Origin: Meloidogyne chitwoodi
Taxonomy: Eukaryota; Nematoda; Chromadorea; Rhabditida; Meloidogynidae
DNA: 64,000 bases
NCBI GenBank assembly: GCA_015183035.1
Contig: JACZZP010000004.1
Location: 930,001 to 994,000, forward strand
Reading direction: 5' to 3'
Shown here one piece after another: positions 40,155 through 53,200 of this stretch. Numbering within the stretch: position 1 is the first letter of the stretch; each line of letters starts with the position of its first letter. The notes beneath the pieces were generated by a model. That model saw only the letters and a program-made list of their open reading frames with translations, searched no databases and was not told the origin of the DNA. A program made the translations under genes and the position numbers.

Positions 40155-43100
40155 TTTATTAATAAATGAAAGGAAAGGCTTCTTCTTGTTTTGCTAACAC
40201 CAATTTTTAAATAAAAAGGAAATAAAGTATTGGATTGCACAAATTTATTATTATATATGAAGGATTGAATTAGAGTAAAAAAAGCAAATATATCTCATTT
40301 TTAACATAAAAATATAAATTAAAATTTTTTTTTAATTTTTCTAAAATAATTAATTTAAAAAAATATAATTTAAATTTAAATTTCTTCAAAAATTTGTCTT
40401 TATTTTTTTAAAATATTTAAAAAAATTTAGCTTAGGCAATTCTAAGCTCACAAAAATAATGGACTAATAAACAAAATTAGAAACAATTAATTAAAATAAA
40501 TTATATATAATTATTTTATTGAAATAATAAATATTTTACAAAAATAATTATTGTTAAAATACTAAAAAATAAAAATTAATAAAAAAAAAAAGAGAAAAAA
40601 TTCCAAACAATACAATTAATGGGAAAATGAATTTAAATAAACTTAATATTATTTTTCAAATTTATTTTCTAAAAAATGAATTGATTTAACAAAAATTTAA
40701 ATTTTATTTAAAATTTCTTTTAAATAATTCTTCAACTCGTTTATAAAATTTTAGCTTAGGAAATCCTAAACTCCCAAAAATTTACGAAGCTGATGCTGAT
40801 GATGATGGAGACAATAATTTAAAAATAAATTAATATATAAATATTTTATAATTGAAATATAATAAATATTTTTCTTTTAATTGTTAAGGAAAATCCAAAA
40901 AAAAACATGCAAGTCTTAATCCATAATCGGAAATATCAATCAAAAAGAAAAATTTATGTGCCTCTAAATTAAACTTTCTCTACAGAATTGTGTTTATTAT
41001 AAAACAATTTGTATCAATTAAAATTAGTTTTTAAAAAAATATTAGTCAAGCTCACAAAAATACTTTTTTAAGACAAAGATAATTATAAAATATATAAATA
41101 CATAATTGTCTAATTTAAATAAAATATAATTTTTATTTAAATTTATAGATAACTGAATAGTATAAAATAGCCTAATATAAACAAATTGCCAACAGATTTT
41201 CTTTCTTTTTTTATTTAGAAAATTTTAAAAATATTCTAGAGTTTTTATTTAGTTTAGATAATTAAAGAATATTAATTGTAAAAATCGCAAAAAATAATAA
41301 ACTTATTTTAAAATTAAAAAATAATATTATTATTAAAAATGATGCCAATTACAAGAAAAAAAGGTCTAAGAATAAAAAATTTTTTTACTTTTTTTTTATT
41401 TTTGAGAAATAAGCGTGGGATTTATTTATTTATTTATTTTAGCCTTATAATAGAGCTTTTGGTAAATGAGAGTAAGTACATAATAGGCGGGTATATTTTT
41501 ATTTTTTAAAAAGGTATTTTATTATTTTCTTTTATTTTAAACAAAAATAAAGTAGTTAATTAGTGGGTATTTTTATTTAAGTGTATTTTTAATAATTTAC
41601 TAAAATTATTAAAAATAATAAATTAGAGTTGAGCTAAATTTGGATTCCATTATAAATTCCATTTTATATAAATAATTTTAATTTTTAAAATTATTTCTCG
41701 TAAATTACTATTAATTTTCAGTAAAGAAAGATTATTAAATATAAAGTATTTTAATTAATTAATTTTAAATGTGTATTTATATTTTGTCATTACCAATTGA
41801 AGCTTTATTAAGAACAGGACTGTATTTTTGGAAGCTTAGTTTTCCTAGGCTAAAATAAAAAAAACCACTTCCTAAATAAATACTTGTTAATGCCGAGAAA
41901 ACCAACAGTTTAGTGATAACTATTTATCTTTAATTAATTTAGATATAATAATAATAGTAATGAAAGAAAGGATTTTAGTCACTGTACCTTGTGTTGATAA
42001 AGGGTAATAATTAGGGCCAGTTCCAATATTCTCCCGCTTACTAACGGACAGACTGGATTTAAACAAAAATAAGGTAACAATCCACTTAATCATAAACAAC
42101 TACATATACGCTTAGAAAAACTAATCCTCAAAAAATAAACAAGGACGCAAAAGAGTAGACTAAATTTAAAATAAAATAAAAATACATTTAAAATTAATTA
42201 ATTAAAATATTTTATACTTTTTCTAAAAAAAAATTAAACCTCCAAATAAATCATTATCATATATCCATGGATATTCTCCATTATTCAGCATTGTTGTTGA
42301 AGAATAATTAAGCATAGTTAAGGCAAAAAAGAAAATTTTAAGTAAATGTAAATTTAAGTAATAATTTTGAAAATAAATAAATTCCATTAATAATTAATTT
42401 AAAAGAAAATATTTATTTTTTTTAAAATTCTGAAAAAAATAAATAAAGGAAAAAATTGAAAAAAATTATAAATTAAAATTCTTAAAAAATACAAAAATTA
42501 TAAATTCTGAAAATAATAAAATTAAAATATCTGAAAAATATAAAAATTAAAAAAAAAAGATTTTTATTTTCTGAGAATTTAAAACTAAATTTTAGCCATT
42601 TGAAGAGCACAATTGCAAAAAAGGGATTAACTTTACTCTAATAAGTAGTAGTTTTATTTTGACTTCTTTTAATTTTCTGCAGTAAAATTTGATCCTTTTT
42701 TTAACTATTAAATAAATCCTCAAAGTCTTTTATGGCAAAAATAAATAAATAAATAATTACTTTTTTACTAAAAACATATTATTTATTTTTTTAAATTTTG
42801 GCATTGATTAAAAATAATAAAATAAAGATTAAAAATAATTAGAAAAAAAAATAATTAAAACTTAATTTTTTAAATTAATAAAATATTTTTTAATGCTTAA
42901 AACAATTAGATGGTCAAAAATAGAGGAAAGAATTAGGCCATTATTTCTATCGGTAAAATCTCGATTATAAAGATGCTGCATAAAGAATTTATAAAAAATT
43001 TGGACTTTTTAAAACTTTTTTAAATTCCTAAAAAATTTTTTAGCCTAGACAAAACTAAGCTCCCAAAAATACTATTCATGTTTCAAGAAGAATAACTAAA

Positions 43101-44225
43101 AGATTATATTATATGATATAACAAATAATTATCTAATTGAAATAATACATACTTTTATTTTAATTGTTATGTATGATTAGTAACTTAAACGGTCAGATCA
43201 GATTTTAATTCTGTTGATATATTATTTCCACTTTGGACCCCATCAAATAGTAAGGTTGCAATTTAAATATCACAGGATATAATTTTTTAACAAATAAAAT
43301 AAATTTCACTAACTTAAAGACAATTAGCTCAATTTTATTTAAAATGTTTGGCAAATTTATAAAAAAAAAAGAAATAAAAATTATTATTTTTTTTGCATGA
43401 AATAATAAAAAAGGTCTTTGAATAAATAAGGAAAAGAAAAAATTTTAAAACTTGGCTTTATGTTACTTATATACCTTTTTCATTAAAAAAACTTGTCAAT
43501 GCATTATAAACTTGAAGCCTGTGAAAAATGAGAAATGACACTTGAAAAGGAAAAAGCAAAATTATTATTTCTAATATTTTTAAAAATTTATTATTTTTTA
43601 AAATGAAAATTTCAAAATGTTATTAAATTTAGAAAATATTAAATTTTGAAGATTTGGTATTCTGACATTTTAAATAATTTCTAGAGATTTTGGCAACAGT
43701 AATTAATAAAGAGGAGTAATTAAAGGAGGTCAGTGAGGGAAGGATCCAAGTCGGGATTTCCTGAGATACCGCTTCAGAAAGTGCTTTTTTGGAGTTCTGT
43801 ACTTTTCTAGATTTAAATTAATTTTTAAATAATATTATTTAAAAAAAGGTAAGGAAAAATCCAACTGTGAAAATGCTTATAAATATATAAAAGCATTAGT
43901 GTTGCTGTTTGAAGTAGAACTATAAATATTAAAATTGGACACTTAAATCTCTAAAATATTTATTCTTTGACTATATCCTCTTATTGACACTTGAAAAATA
44001 AAGAAAAAAGATGAATTTAGTTTAATAAAATAAAATTTTATTGAACTAAAACTTAAATATTTTTTAATGTTTTAGAGGATAAATTTAGGATACACCCAAT
44101 TTATTCGCAAGAAAATATTTTATTTTCAACTCATTTTTGGTTTATTTTTTTTGCAAATAAATGGGTGTATGTAAAAATAAAAAACATAAAAAAACCTTTT
44201 AATCCCTTTCAAATATTTAATTTTT
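40155..44225. other. 4-kb gene-free AT-rich region with hairpin repeats
   Basis: No gene is supported. Copies of an AGCTTAGg-loop-CTAAGCT hairpin flanked by 'ccaaaaat' occur near 40428, 40749, 41828 and 43038, often with AATTAATTAATTTTAAATG-type flanks. One TTTATTCGC hairpin lies at 44091-44169. A less AT-rich patch at 43720-43800 looks like a repeat relic. The region lies between the 5' end of the carbonic anhydrase-related gene and the 3' end of the acyltransferase gene. Confidence 0.6.
44091..44169. repeat. TTTATTCGC hairpin MITE, copy 1
   Basis: TACACCCAATTTATTCGCAA faces its inverse TTTGCAAATAAATGGGTGTA. It lies just beyond the acyltransferase stop codon. Confidence 0.65.
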
Positions 44226-47200
44226 TTATTCTTTTTCAATTTTCCCTTCTCTGCTTAATAATCTATCAAGTTCTATTCCTTTCTCTGTTTTTAATTCTTC
44301 TTTTTCTTCAATTTGTATTTTATCTTCTTCCAATTTTTGTTGTTGTTCTGATTTATCAGAATTTGCAGTATTGCTTCTTGCCGAAGATTGTTGTAATTTT
44401 TGACTTCCTCCCCCACCTGAGCCACCAAAAAGTAATTTATCAATATGTGCTACAGGTACTTCCATTGCTAAGCTAAGTAATAATGCACAACCATAAACAC
44501 AGAAAACTGCTGCAAAGAACATTAAAAGCTGAAAAATTGGAAATTGTTTAAAACCGAAAAAATCCATTTTAAGTTTATTAAATTTAAGAGATAGATTTGT
44601 GACAGAACTGAAATAAATAATGTTAAAAATATTGCAAACCAATTGAAAAGAATGAGTAAAATGAAATGCACTAGGTCGACTAAAATAATAAAGTTGTAGC
44701 AAAATAGGGTGTAGCAAATAAGCACAAAACTGTAAATAATAATAATTAACTTTAAAGTTTAGAAAATGCCTCTACAAAAGGTCTATCACTTTTATAAGCT
44801 TTTTATGGAGATCTAAGTTAATTATACCTGAACTCTTCGGTTCTTATCCGGATATCTTTAAGTCTCTCTTCAGAGCTCTCGGATATCATTTAATCCCAAG
44901 GATCTACAATCCTTATATATTATTATTGCGGATAAAAATTTGCGGACTTCCCCCTTAAAGGAAATATTTTCTTCTTTTAGTATTTAATATTTTTGTGTTT
45001 CACTTTTTTTCGTAAATAAATTAATTAAAATATATTGGTCATAATTGTTATTTTTTAGAATGATGTTTGTCCACATTTCTTTAACTGTCCTTGTCATAAT
45101 ATAAAATAGAATTTGTAAAGTATATAATTTAACAATTATTTTTTCTTTTTTTTAATAATATTTATTAACATAGACTTCGTCATGTAGTATATTTTTATTT
45201 TTGGAAGCTGATTTATATCAGCTAATTTATGTTTATGGTATTTTTTAAATATTATTCTCTAATTTGAAGCGTTGTATCTATTACTGGGTAATCTTCACCA
45301 ATCTGGGCGCCACCCCAAATAATCGCACCGGGATGGTAAAAACGTGTTGTTAGGGGTTATCGAGGTCGCTGATTACGAATCTGATATCAGTTTTTTCTTA
45401 TCACTAATCCTTATCATTTTATCACTAATTTTAAAAATCACAGATTTTATCATGAATATTTTCCAAATTACTCAACTTATTAATACACAAGAATCTGCTA
45501 TTCGATTTTTACAACAACGCAACATTTTACGGTCTGTACCCCCACTATGTTCATCATGTAATCAGCAAATGAGCGAAAATTTTGATAAAATCTGTGATTT
45601 TAAAAATTAGTGATAAGAAAAAACTGATATCAGATTCGTAATCAGCGACCTCGATAACCCCTAAAAACACGTTTTTACTATCCCGATGCGATTATTTGGG
45701 GTGGCGCCCAGATTGGTGAAGATTACCTATTACTGAATATAAAAATCAGATAAAATAAAAGAGATAAAAATCAACATTTTAAGCGTTAGACCTTTTGTAA
45801 AGACGTTTTGAAAAATTTAAATAAAAATTAAAAAAAATCTCACAGTAATTTTGCTGAGAGGAATAAACATTTTGTGTCCAAGAATAGCATTCATTGTTTC
45901 TATATTTTTTTAAATTAAAAAAAAATTATTTTTTTTAGAGGATTACGGCCATGATTAGTCTCACAAGCAAAAGCTATCCACCCCAAGGAAATTGCAAAAG
46001 AAAGACGTCCAATAGCAGAATATGTGAGGGAATACCACATTGAAATATCTCCAGTTCTTGTATATTCATATAAACCAAAAATTGAATAAAATCCTAAAAT
46101 TGTACTAATAGACCATCCAAAGACCAATTGAATCTTAAATTTAAATTTTATTTAAAAACTTTGAAAATATAATTTATTGAAAATTTATTTTCTAAAATAA
46201 ATTGTAGAGGAAAGACATTTTATTAAATTGTACAGAAATAATTTTAACTTGTATTTTTAATAAAAATATTATTAAATATGCAATATTTAAATTAATTAAT
46301 TTTAAGTAGTTATATTTTAAATCTATTTATTGTCCAGCATTGTCGATTATTGCTTAGATTATTTTTGTAAGCTTAGTTTTACTAAGCTAAAATAAAAAAA
46401 ATAGTTGTTTAAAACTATACAATAAATATCTGTAAATAACTATGGTAGTAATTTATATAATTAGATAGAATTTGTAGTTAAGCTACAAATTGCTTATTTT
46501 TCTATTATTTTAGCTTAGAAAAACTAATTTACAAAAATATTAGATAAATAGGATCGGAAATTTAATAAAATTATAAATAAATTTTAAATTAAATAATTTA
46601 AATATTTTATATTTAATAATATTAGTCAGATGGTTTAATGATAGTATTCTTTTTCAGATGTTGATTTTTATCAAATTGATAATTTAAGCAATAAAAATAA
46701 AATTTTTACCGTAGAGAGTTTAAATCTATTTTCTCTTTGACGTTTACACTCTGAGAGAAAATAACCAACAATACAACCAATAATATAAGGACCACAACGA
46801 ATATAAGGCTTAACTAAATTATAAAATTATTGAATAAATTATTAAATAAACCGTAAAGGTCAGCCCAATATTCTCTTAAAATAACAATACTAAAATTTAA
46901 AAATAAATAAATTAAAATTAATATTAAAAAGGAAACATTTGAAGTTTAGTAGTAAGAAGAGGTGCAGGTGGATATCCTTTAATAATAGAAATAATGACTG
47001 TGAAGACTGAAGAAATAATTATTAAAAGAATTCCAAAAAATACTCCACGCATTTTAAATCTAAAAAAAAATATTTAAAAAAGTAAAAAATGTTCTCTTTT
47101 TTAAGAAATAAAAGTTTGAATGTGTGTAGTTTGAGTGTACACCTCATTTATTCTCAAAAAAATATTTTTCATCTTTAGACGTAAATATTTACTTGCGAAT

Positions 47201-50200
47201 AAATGAGGTGTATACTTAAACTAAACAAGCTCATAAGAGTTTTTTTACTTGTGTAAAGCAATAATTAAAATTGGAGCAAACGCGTATAATTGAAAATCAT
47301 TTGCAAGATACCAAGTCCATCCCATACACTAAAATTAAAAAGAATAAAAAACAAATAACTGATAAAATGCAAAGAAAAATTAAAACAAAAAAGAGCTTAA
47401 ACTACCATTTATTAAAATAATTAGAAAAGTATGTATTATTTCAATTAAATAATTATATATAAATTAATTTTCTTAAAGACTATAAATTTATTTTTCGAGC
47501 AGAATATTTTTGTAAGTTTAGAGATTTTCTAAGCTAAAAATCTTTCTAGAAGATCAATTAAAATCTACTTTTGTGAATAACGGGGCTGAGTCAAAATTGT
47601 AAAAAGTTCGAAATTGAATTTCCTTGAAATTTGGCAATTTCGCGAAATCGAAATAATTCGAAATAAAAACCTCAAAACTTCGATTTTCGAAATTTCGACT
47701 CACCCCTTGTGATTACTCAATCAAGAAATTTATTAAAAATAATTAACCGAATCTCCTTGTAGAACAAAATTGTTAATATATAGAAGATTGGTCCACCAAC
47801 TATTTCTACAATAATTTGGATCCTTTAATTTAGAAAAAATTTCTTTAAAATAAAATTATTTACAATTGGTCTCCAAAAAGGTCCATCAGAAATATAATTA
47901 AGTACAGTAACTAAATGATTAAAATTTTTTTAAGTTTGTTTACTAACCCAATAATATCATTACAAATAAATAAACAGGCGTAAGTCTAAAAATAATATTT
48001 TTAGAAAGAAATATTATTTTTACTTTTTATAAACCTTAAATAACGACGAACATAATAGGCAAACCTAAAGAAGATTTAAATTTTATTTTTTAAAATTATT
48101 TTTGGTAAATTCCAAAATTTTTTTTAAAAAAAGGACCAAATGTCTCATAGTCACTTATTTGATAAATTCAAAACAAAAATTATTTGAATAATTTTAAAAA
48201 TTTATATCAAATTTGATCTTATATTTTTATTAGGCTTCAGCATTTAGGAATGCAAGGCTCAAAACCCAAATAAATACTTTTTATAAACAACCATCTATTA
48301 TTTTAGAGTATTTATTTGGTTAGTCTGAAAAAATTAATCAGCCCTTTAAAAATAACCTAACTACCAAACCCAGTCAAATTTCAAACTTTTAGCCTAGTAA
48401 AACTAGGCCTCCAAAAATACAAAACGTCAACCATTCAGAAGTTCAACACATTTTAGTAATAAAATATAAATACATTTAAAATTAATTAATTCAAATTATG
48501 TATATTTATTTAAAAAAATTTTTTAATTAAATTAAAATTAATAAAAAACCAACCAAGTACTAAATGAATTTAATTGAAATTGATTTTTTTGTAATTTAAC
48601 AAGAAAAATATAGGAAGTCAAAAGACCACTAGAGAAAAAATATTTATTTTTAAATAAAAAAGTTCAACTAAATGCTCGGAAAATGAACGACTATGTAATT
48701 TTATATGTTTTTGGTAAAATTGAATAAAGCAGAAAAATTTGCTAAAAAAATACCTAAAAACCAGAATTTTTGGAAAAATAGAAAAAAAGTTATAAACGAA
48801 AAACTCCAAAAATCGAATTTTCAGAAAACAAAGTTCTTTGACTATAACTTTTCTTTTATTTTTAGGTATTTTATAGCAAATTTTCTGCTCTATCCAATGA
48901 TATCATAAACATTTAAAATTAATTAATCTTTCATTTGTTATAATTTCTGGCGCTCATCAGTTATCCAGTTTCAAAAAATTTAAATTATTTTTTACCTTAA
49001 CAAAAAGAAAGAATCAACAGCTAAAGGTGCTTGTACAACCATTTGATTATAAAAATATTTAGTAAATTCTTGCATTGTTTGAAGCAAATTATCTTTAAAA
49101 AATATTAAAATTAATTTTATTAAATTACCTGTTGTTAGACTAGTGCAAATATAATAATACTAGAAAAATAATATTATAATTAAAAAATATTTAATAAATT
49201 AACTAACTGTGTGTCCAAAAATTACCTGTGAATAAAAATAAATTTAAAATAAAAAAATTTTTTTTTAATATTAATTAAATTTTTTTATAAATCATAAGTT
49301 TGAATTTCGTTATTTCAAAGCTGCAAATTGCAGAGTTCTCAGAAAAAATTTTAATTGCGAATAACTTTTTTAAATTTTTTCCAGCCTTAGTTCCATATTC
49401 AATTATTTTAAAAATCCAAAAACTAACCCAACACATACTCAGAAATCTTGCACCTAAATTTAATTAAATTTAATGATTGTCGAGGGAAAATAAAGGATTT
49501 AAAAATATTTTTTCTTTTTTGAATAAAATTGCTCCATGAAAAAAAATTTTTTGTAAGTCTGTTTTTACTAATGATCTTTTGTAAATTAATTTTTCACTAT
49601 GCAGAATACCCTTGGTCTCCTGTAATTCCGAAATTTTTCGATTTTAGTAATTATTGATGATTTAAAAAAGCCAAGTTTTTTAATATGTTTAATTGTTGAT
49701 CAATTTTTATTTTAAATAATTTGTTAAATAATTTAAATAAAATTATTTTTTAAAATAAATATTATTAAATATGCATTATTTTAATTAATTAATTTTAAAT
49801 GTATTTATATTTATTATTAAAATAATTCGATGAGATTGTACCATGATGTTATTTTTGGAAGCTTAGTTTTCTAAGCCAAAAGTTGAAGGAAAATTTGTAA
49901 TTTTATATATCAGATAATAAATATTTAGATGCGTTAATAATGTGTATAATCAAGATAGAGGGTTACTAAATAAGCCGGAAGGCTTAATAATAGTTAAAAG
50001 TCAATCTAACCATCAGTCAATTCAAAGGGAATACTAAGAATTCCCTATTTTTTCCTATCATCAGAAGAAGACATTCAATCACTCAGCAGTGACTGAAGTT
50101 CTTCACTTAACATTGTTACTATTTAAATTAAAGATAAAGCTCTGTTTATAGCTTATTAGTATTTAAGGAAATAAAAATTACACAGATCGATAGCATTAAA

Positions 50201-53200
50201 TAATAATGAAATAAAGTTAAGAAAAAAATTATCCACTCTTTTATTTTAGCTTAGAAAAACTAAGCTTACAAAAATAACAACAGGCCAGACGAAAAGAGAC
50301 GATATTTTATAGAAATATAATTACATTTAAAATTAATTAATTAAAATATTTCATATTTAATAATATTTTTAAGAAAAATAAAATTTTAATTTTATCATTC
50401 TTCTTCAAAAATTCTTCCCCCATTAATTTAAAAAATATTTATTCAATAATTATTTTGTATTAATTAATTACTAAATATAAAGTTTTTAAAAAATACCGTG
50501 TAAGCAACGTATTTGACCTTCTTCCATTCGAGTATCCAAAATATAATCCAAATTACGGGCCTTCATTTTTGAATTTAAAAATTAATTAAATAAAAGTTCT
50601 CTTCAGTTATGCAACAAAAAAGTCCGCAAGTTTTATCCGCAAGCTTAATATTTTTTAAATAAAAATTTATTTTTAAAAAGAAATTTCCAGGAACTTTTAT
50701 AATTTGGGTAAACACCCCATTTATTCGCAAAAAATATTTTATCCTTCAATCCATTTTTATCATTTTCTATTGTTTTACTATATTTATTTTTTTATATTTT
50801 GCGAATAAATAAGAATATTTACCCAAAGTATAAAAGTTCAAGTTCTCTCCTTTTTACATGCTCTCTCTACAGCAATTTTTTTCTCTATTTTGCCGATTGC
50901 AAGTCCAACAGATATTCTGAGGAAAAAATCTTTTTTGTGCTTGCGGATGAAATAACTTTGTCACATAACCGAAAAAAACCTAAAAATACCACAGAAAAAA
51001 GTCGAATAATTGTAACAAATTTTGATTGAGGTTCTATACTAGTAATCTTCCCATTTTCTGCATTTAATCTCAATCTTTGAAGTTTTAAACTTTTTTCTAA
51101 AGGTTTATGTACATAAACATCATAACAAGTGCCAAATAACATTAAAGAAGCAATTGCCAACATTAAAAAACTTTTTAAAAAATTAATAAATTAAATTTTA
51201 AAAAGACTAACAGCATTGCCATCGATTTTTGGTCATGATAAATTTGATTTTCAGGTCTTGAATTACTACACTAAGAATAAAAAATGTTTAATTCAAATTT
51301 GCTTAATATATTTATATTAATTTAATTGTTTAATTAAATATATAATAAAATTTTTAATCTAATTTGCAAATTGGAACTACAATAACGGTTTTATTTTTGG
51401 ATGAGGAGTTATAGCTTAAACTCCTCAATATACACTCCGCCACATAATTATATGAACATCCCAAAATATTAGATTTTTCGAACTTAGGAAAATGATTTAT
51501 ATTTGTTATTCATATATAATGCTTGAAATACATTAAAACTAATATTCAAATTAAAAAATTGAAAAATTTCTTCATTGTAAAATTTATAATTTGAAAATTG
51601 TATTTTTTTACCGCCACATAATTATATGAACACTTTTAGTTTACCTACTTAGAATGTTGTGAAAAATAAAAATAAATTTCTACGAACATAACTAGCAATG
51701 CTAAGAATACATATAAAAAGAATAAGGTTCCCAACATCTTTTATCATGTAGATCTCGAAACCTCAATTTCAACTGAAAATGGGGGTATTTTGATTAAAAA
51801 AATATTTTGCCCCTTAGGGGTTGTATTAATTTTTTATTTTATGCTTATCTGAAAGCCCTTGAAATTTGCTACAAGAAAAATATAGTACTTTTTAGAACAA
51901 AATTTTTTTCGCAGGGAAGCAGTGAGTTAACTTCATGAAGCACTAATATCCTTCAATTTACCCGTAAAAATGAGCTTTTTGGTGTTTAATGCATTCAATT
52001 CATTACTGTCTCATAATAAAAATTTTTTTAAAAGATGAAATTAAGGGTCTTGTAGCAAAGTTCAAGGGCTTTCAGATGAGTATAAAATAAAAAATTAATA
52101 CAACCCCTAGGGGGCAAAAATATTTTTTTAAATAAAATAACCCAATTTTCCGTTGAAATGGTGGTATCGAGATTTCGATGAAGGAAGAAACTATAGACTT
52201 AGTTCTTTTGCGATTAATTTAGTTGTCGGTAGATAAGCTTATTATATTTTTTTTGGATTTTTCACAACATTCTAAGTAGGTAAACTAAAAGTGTTCATAT
52301 AATTATGTGGCGGTAAAAAAATACATTTTTCAAATTATAAATTTTACAATGAAGAAATTTTTCAATTTTTTAATTTGAATATTAGTTTTAATGTATTTCA
52401 AGCATTATATATGAATAACAAATATAAATCATTTTCCTAAGTTCGAAAAATCTAATATTTTGGGGTGTTCATATAATTATGTGGCGGAGTGTATTTATTT
52501 GTTATTGGCAATGTGAAGAAATGTTTCTACTTCTACTTTCACTTACTCTTTTTGAAATATAGGTATTTAACATTTCATTTTAGACATTTAAAATTCTAGT
52601 CAGTTGAATCCCGTTTAATATTATAAATTATTTATTAGGCCTTTTGAGCATTAAATAAAGGTATTTTTAGCTTTATTGAGAAAAATACCTGTACTGTTAC
52701 CTGAAATTAATTGATTTAAAATTATTAAATACTTAAATTAATAAAAATATTACATTGCAAACAAGTTTTGTGTCCAAGGCAAGTTCAACACTTTCATAAA
52801 CTTCAGAAAATTAAAAATAAAATAATTTTAATAAATTTACCAAATTGAACAATTCTTTTAACATCATAATCAGTACAAGAATCACTAAAAAAAATTTTTA
52901 TATTTAATAAAATTTAATTTACGGTGTACATAATCCCAAATTTAGCAAAGGCATCTAAAATATTTTTTTAAATATTTTTAGATAAAATAAAATTATTTTT
53001 ACCAAATCAAAACATGTTTTTTCATAATTACTCCAATCATCAAAATGAGTACTTTTTGTTGCATTGCCTCTATAATTTAAATTTATTTCCAAATAATAGT
53101 ATATTATTTTTTATTTAATTAAAATGTTAAAATATTGCAATATTTAAAGATCATTAAATGGTTGAATAAAAAATAATATTTTTGGGAGTACATAGAGTAC

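Noticed and set aside
43720..43800. GC-richer patch that might be an RNA gene
   Set aside because: No tRNA-like cloverleaf or other family structure could be drawn. It looks like a relic of a foldback repeat.
45344..45610. 88-codon frame with CxxC
   Set aside because: It lies wholly within the palindromic MITE 45287-45727 and reads across its centre.
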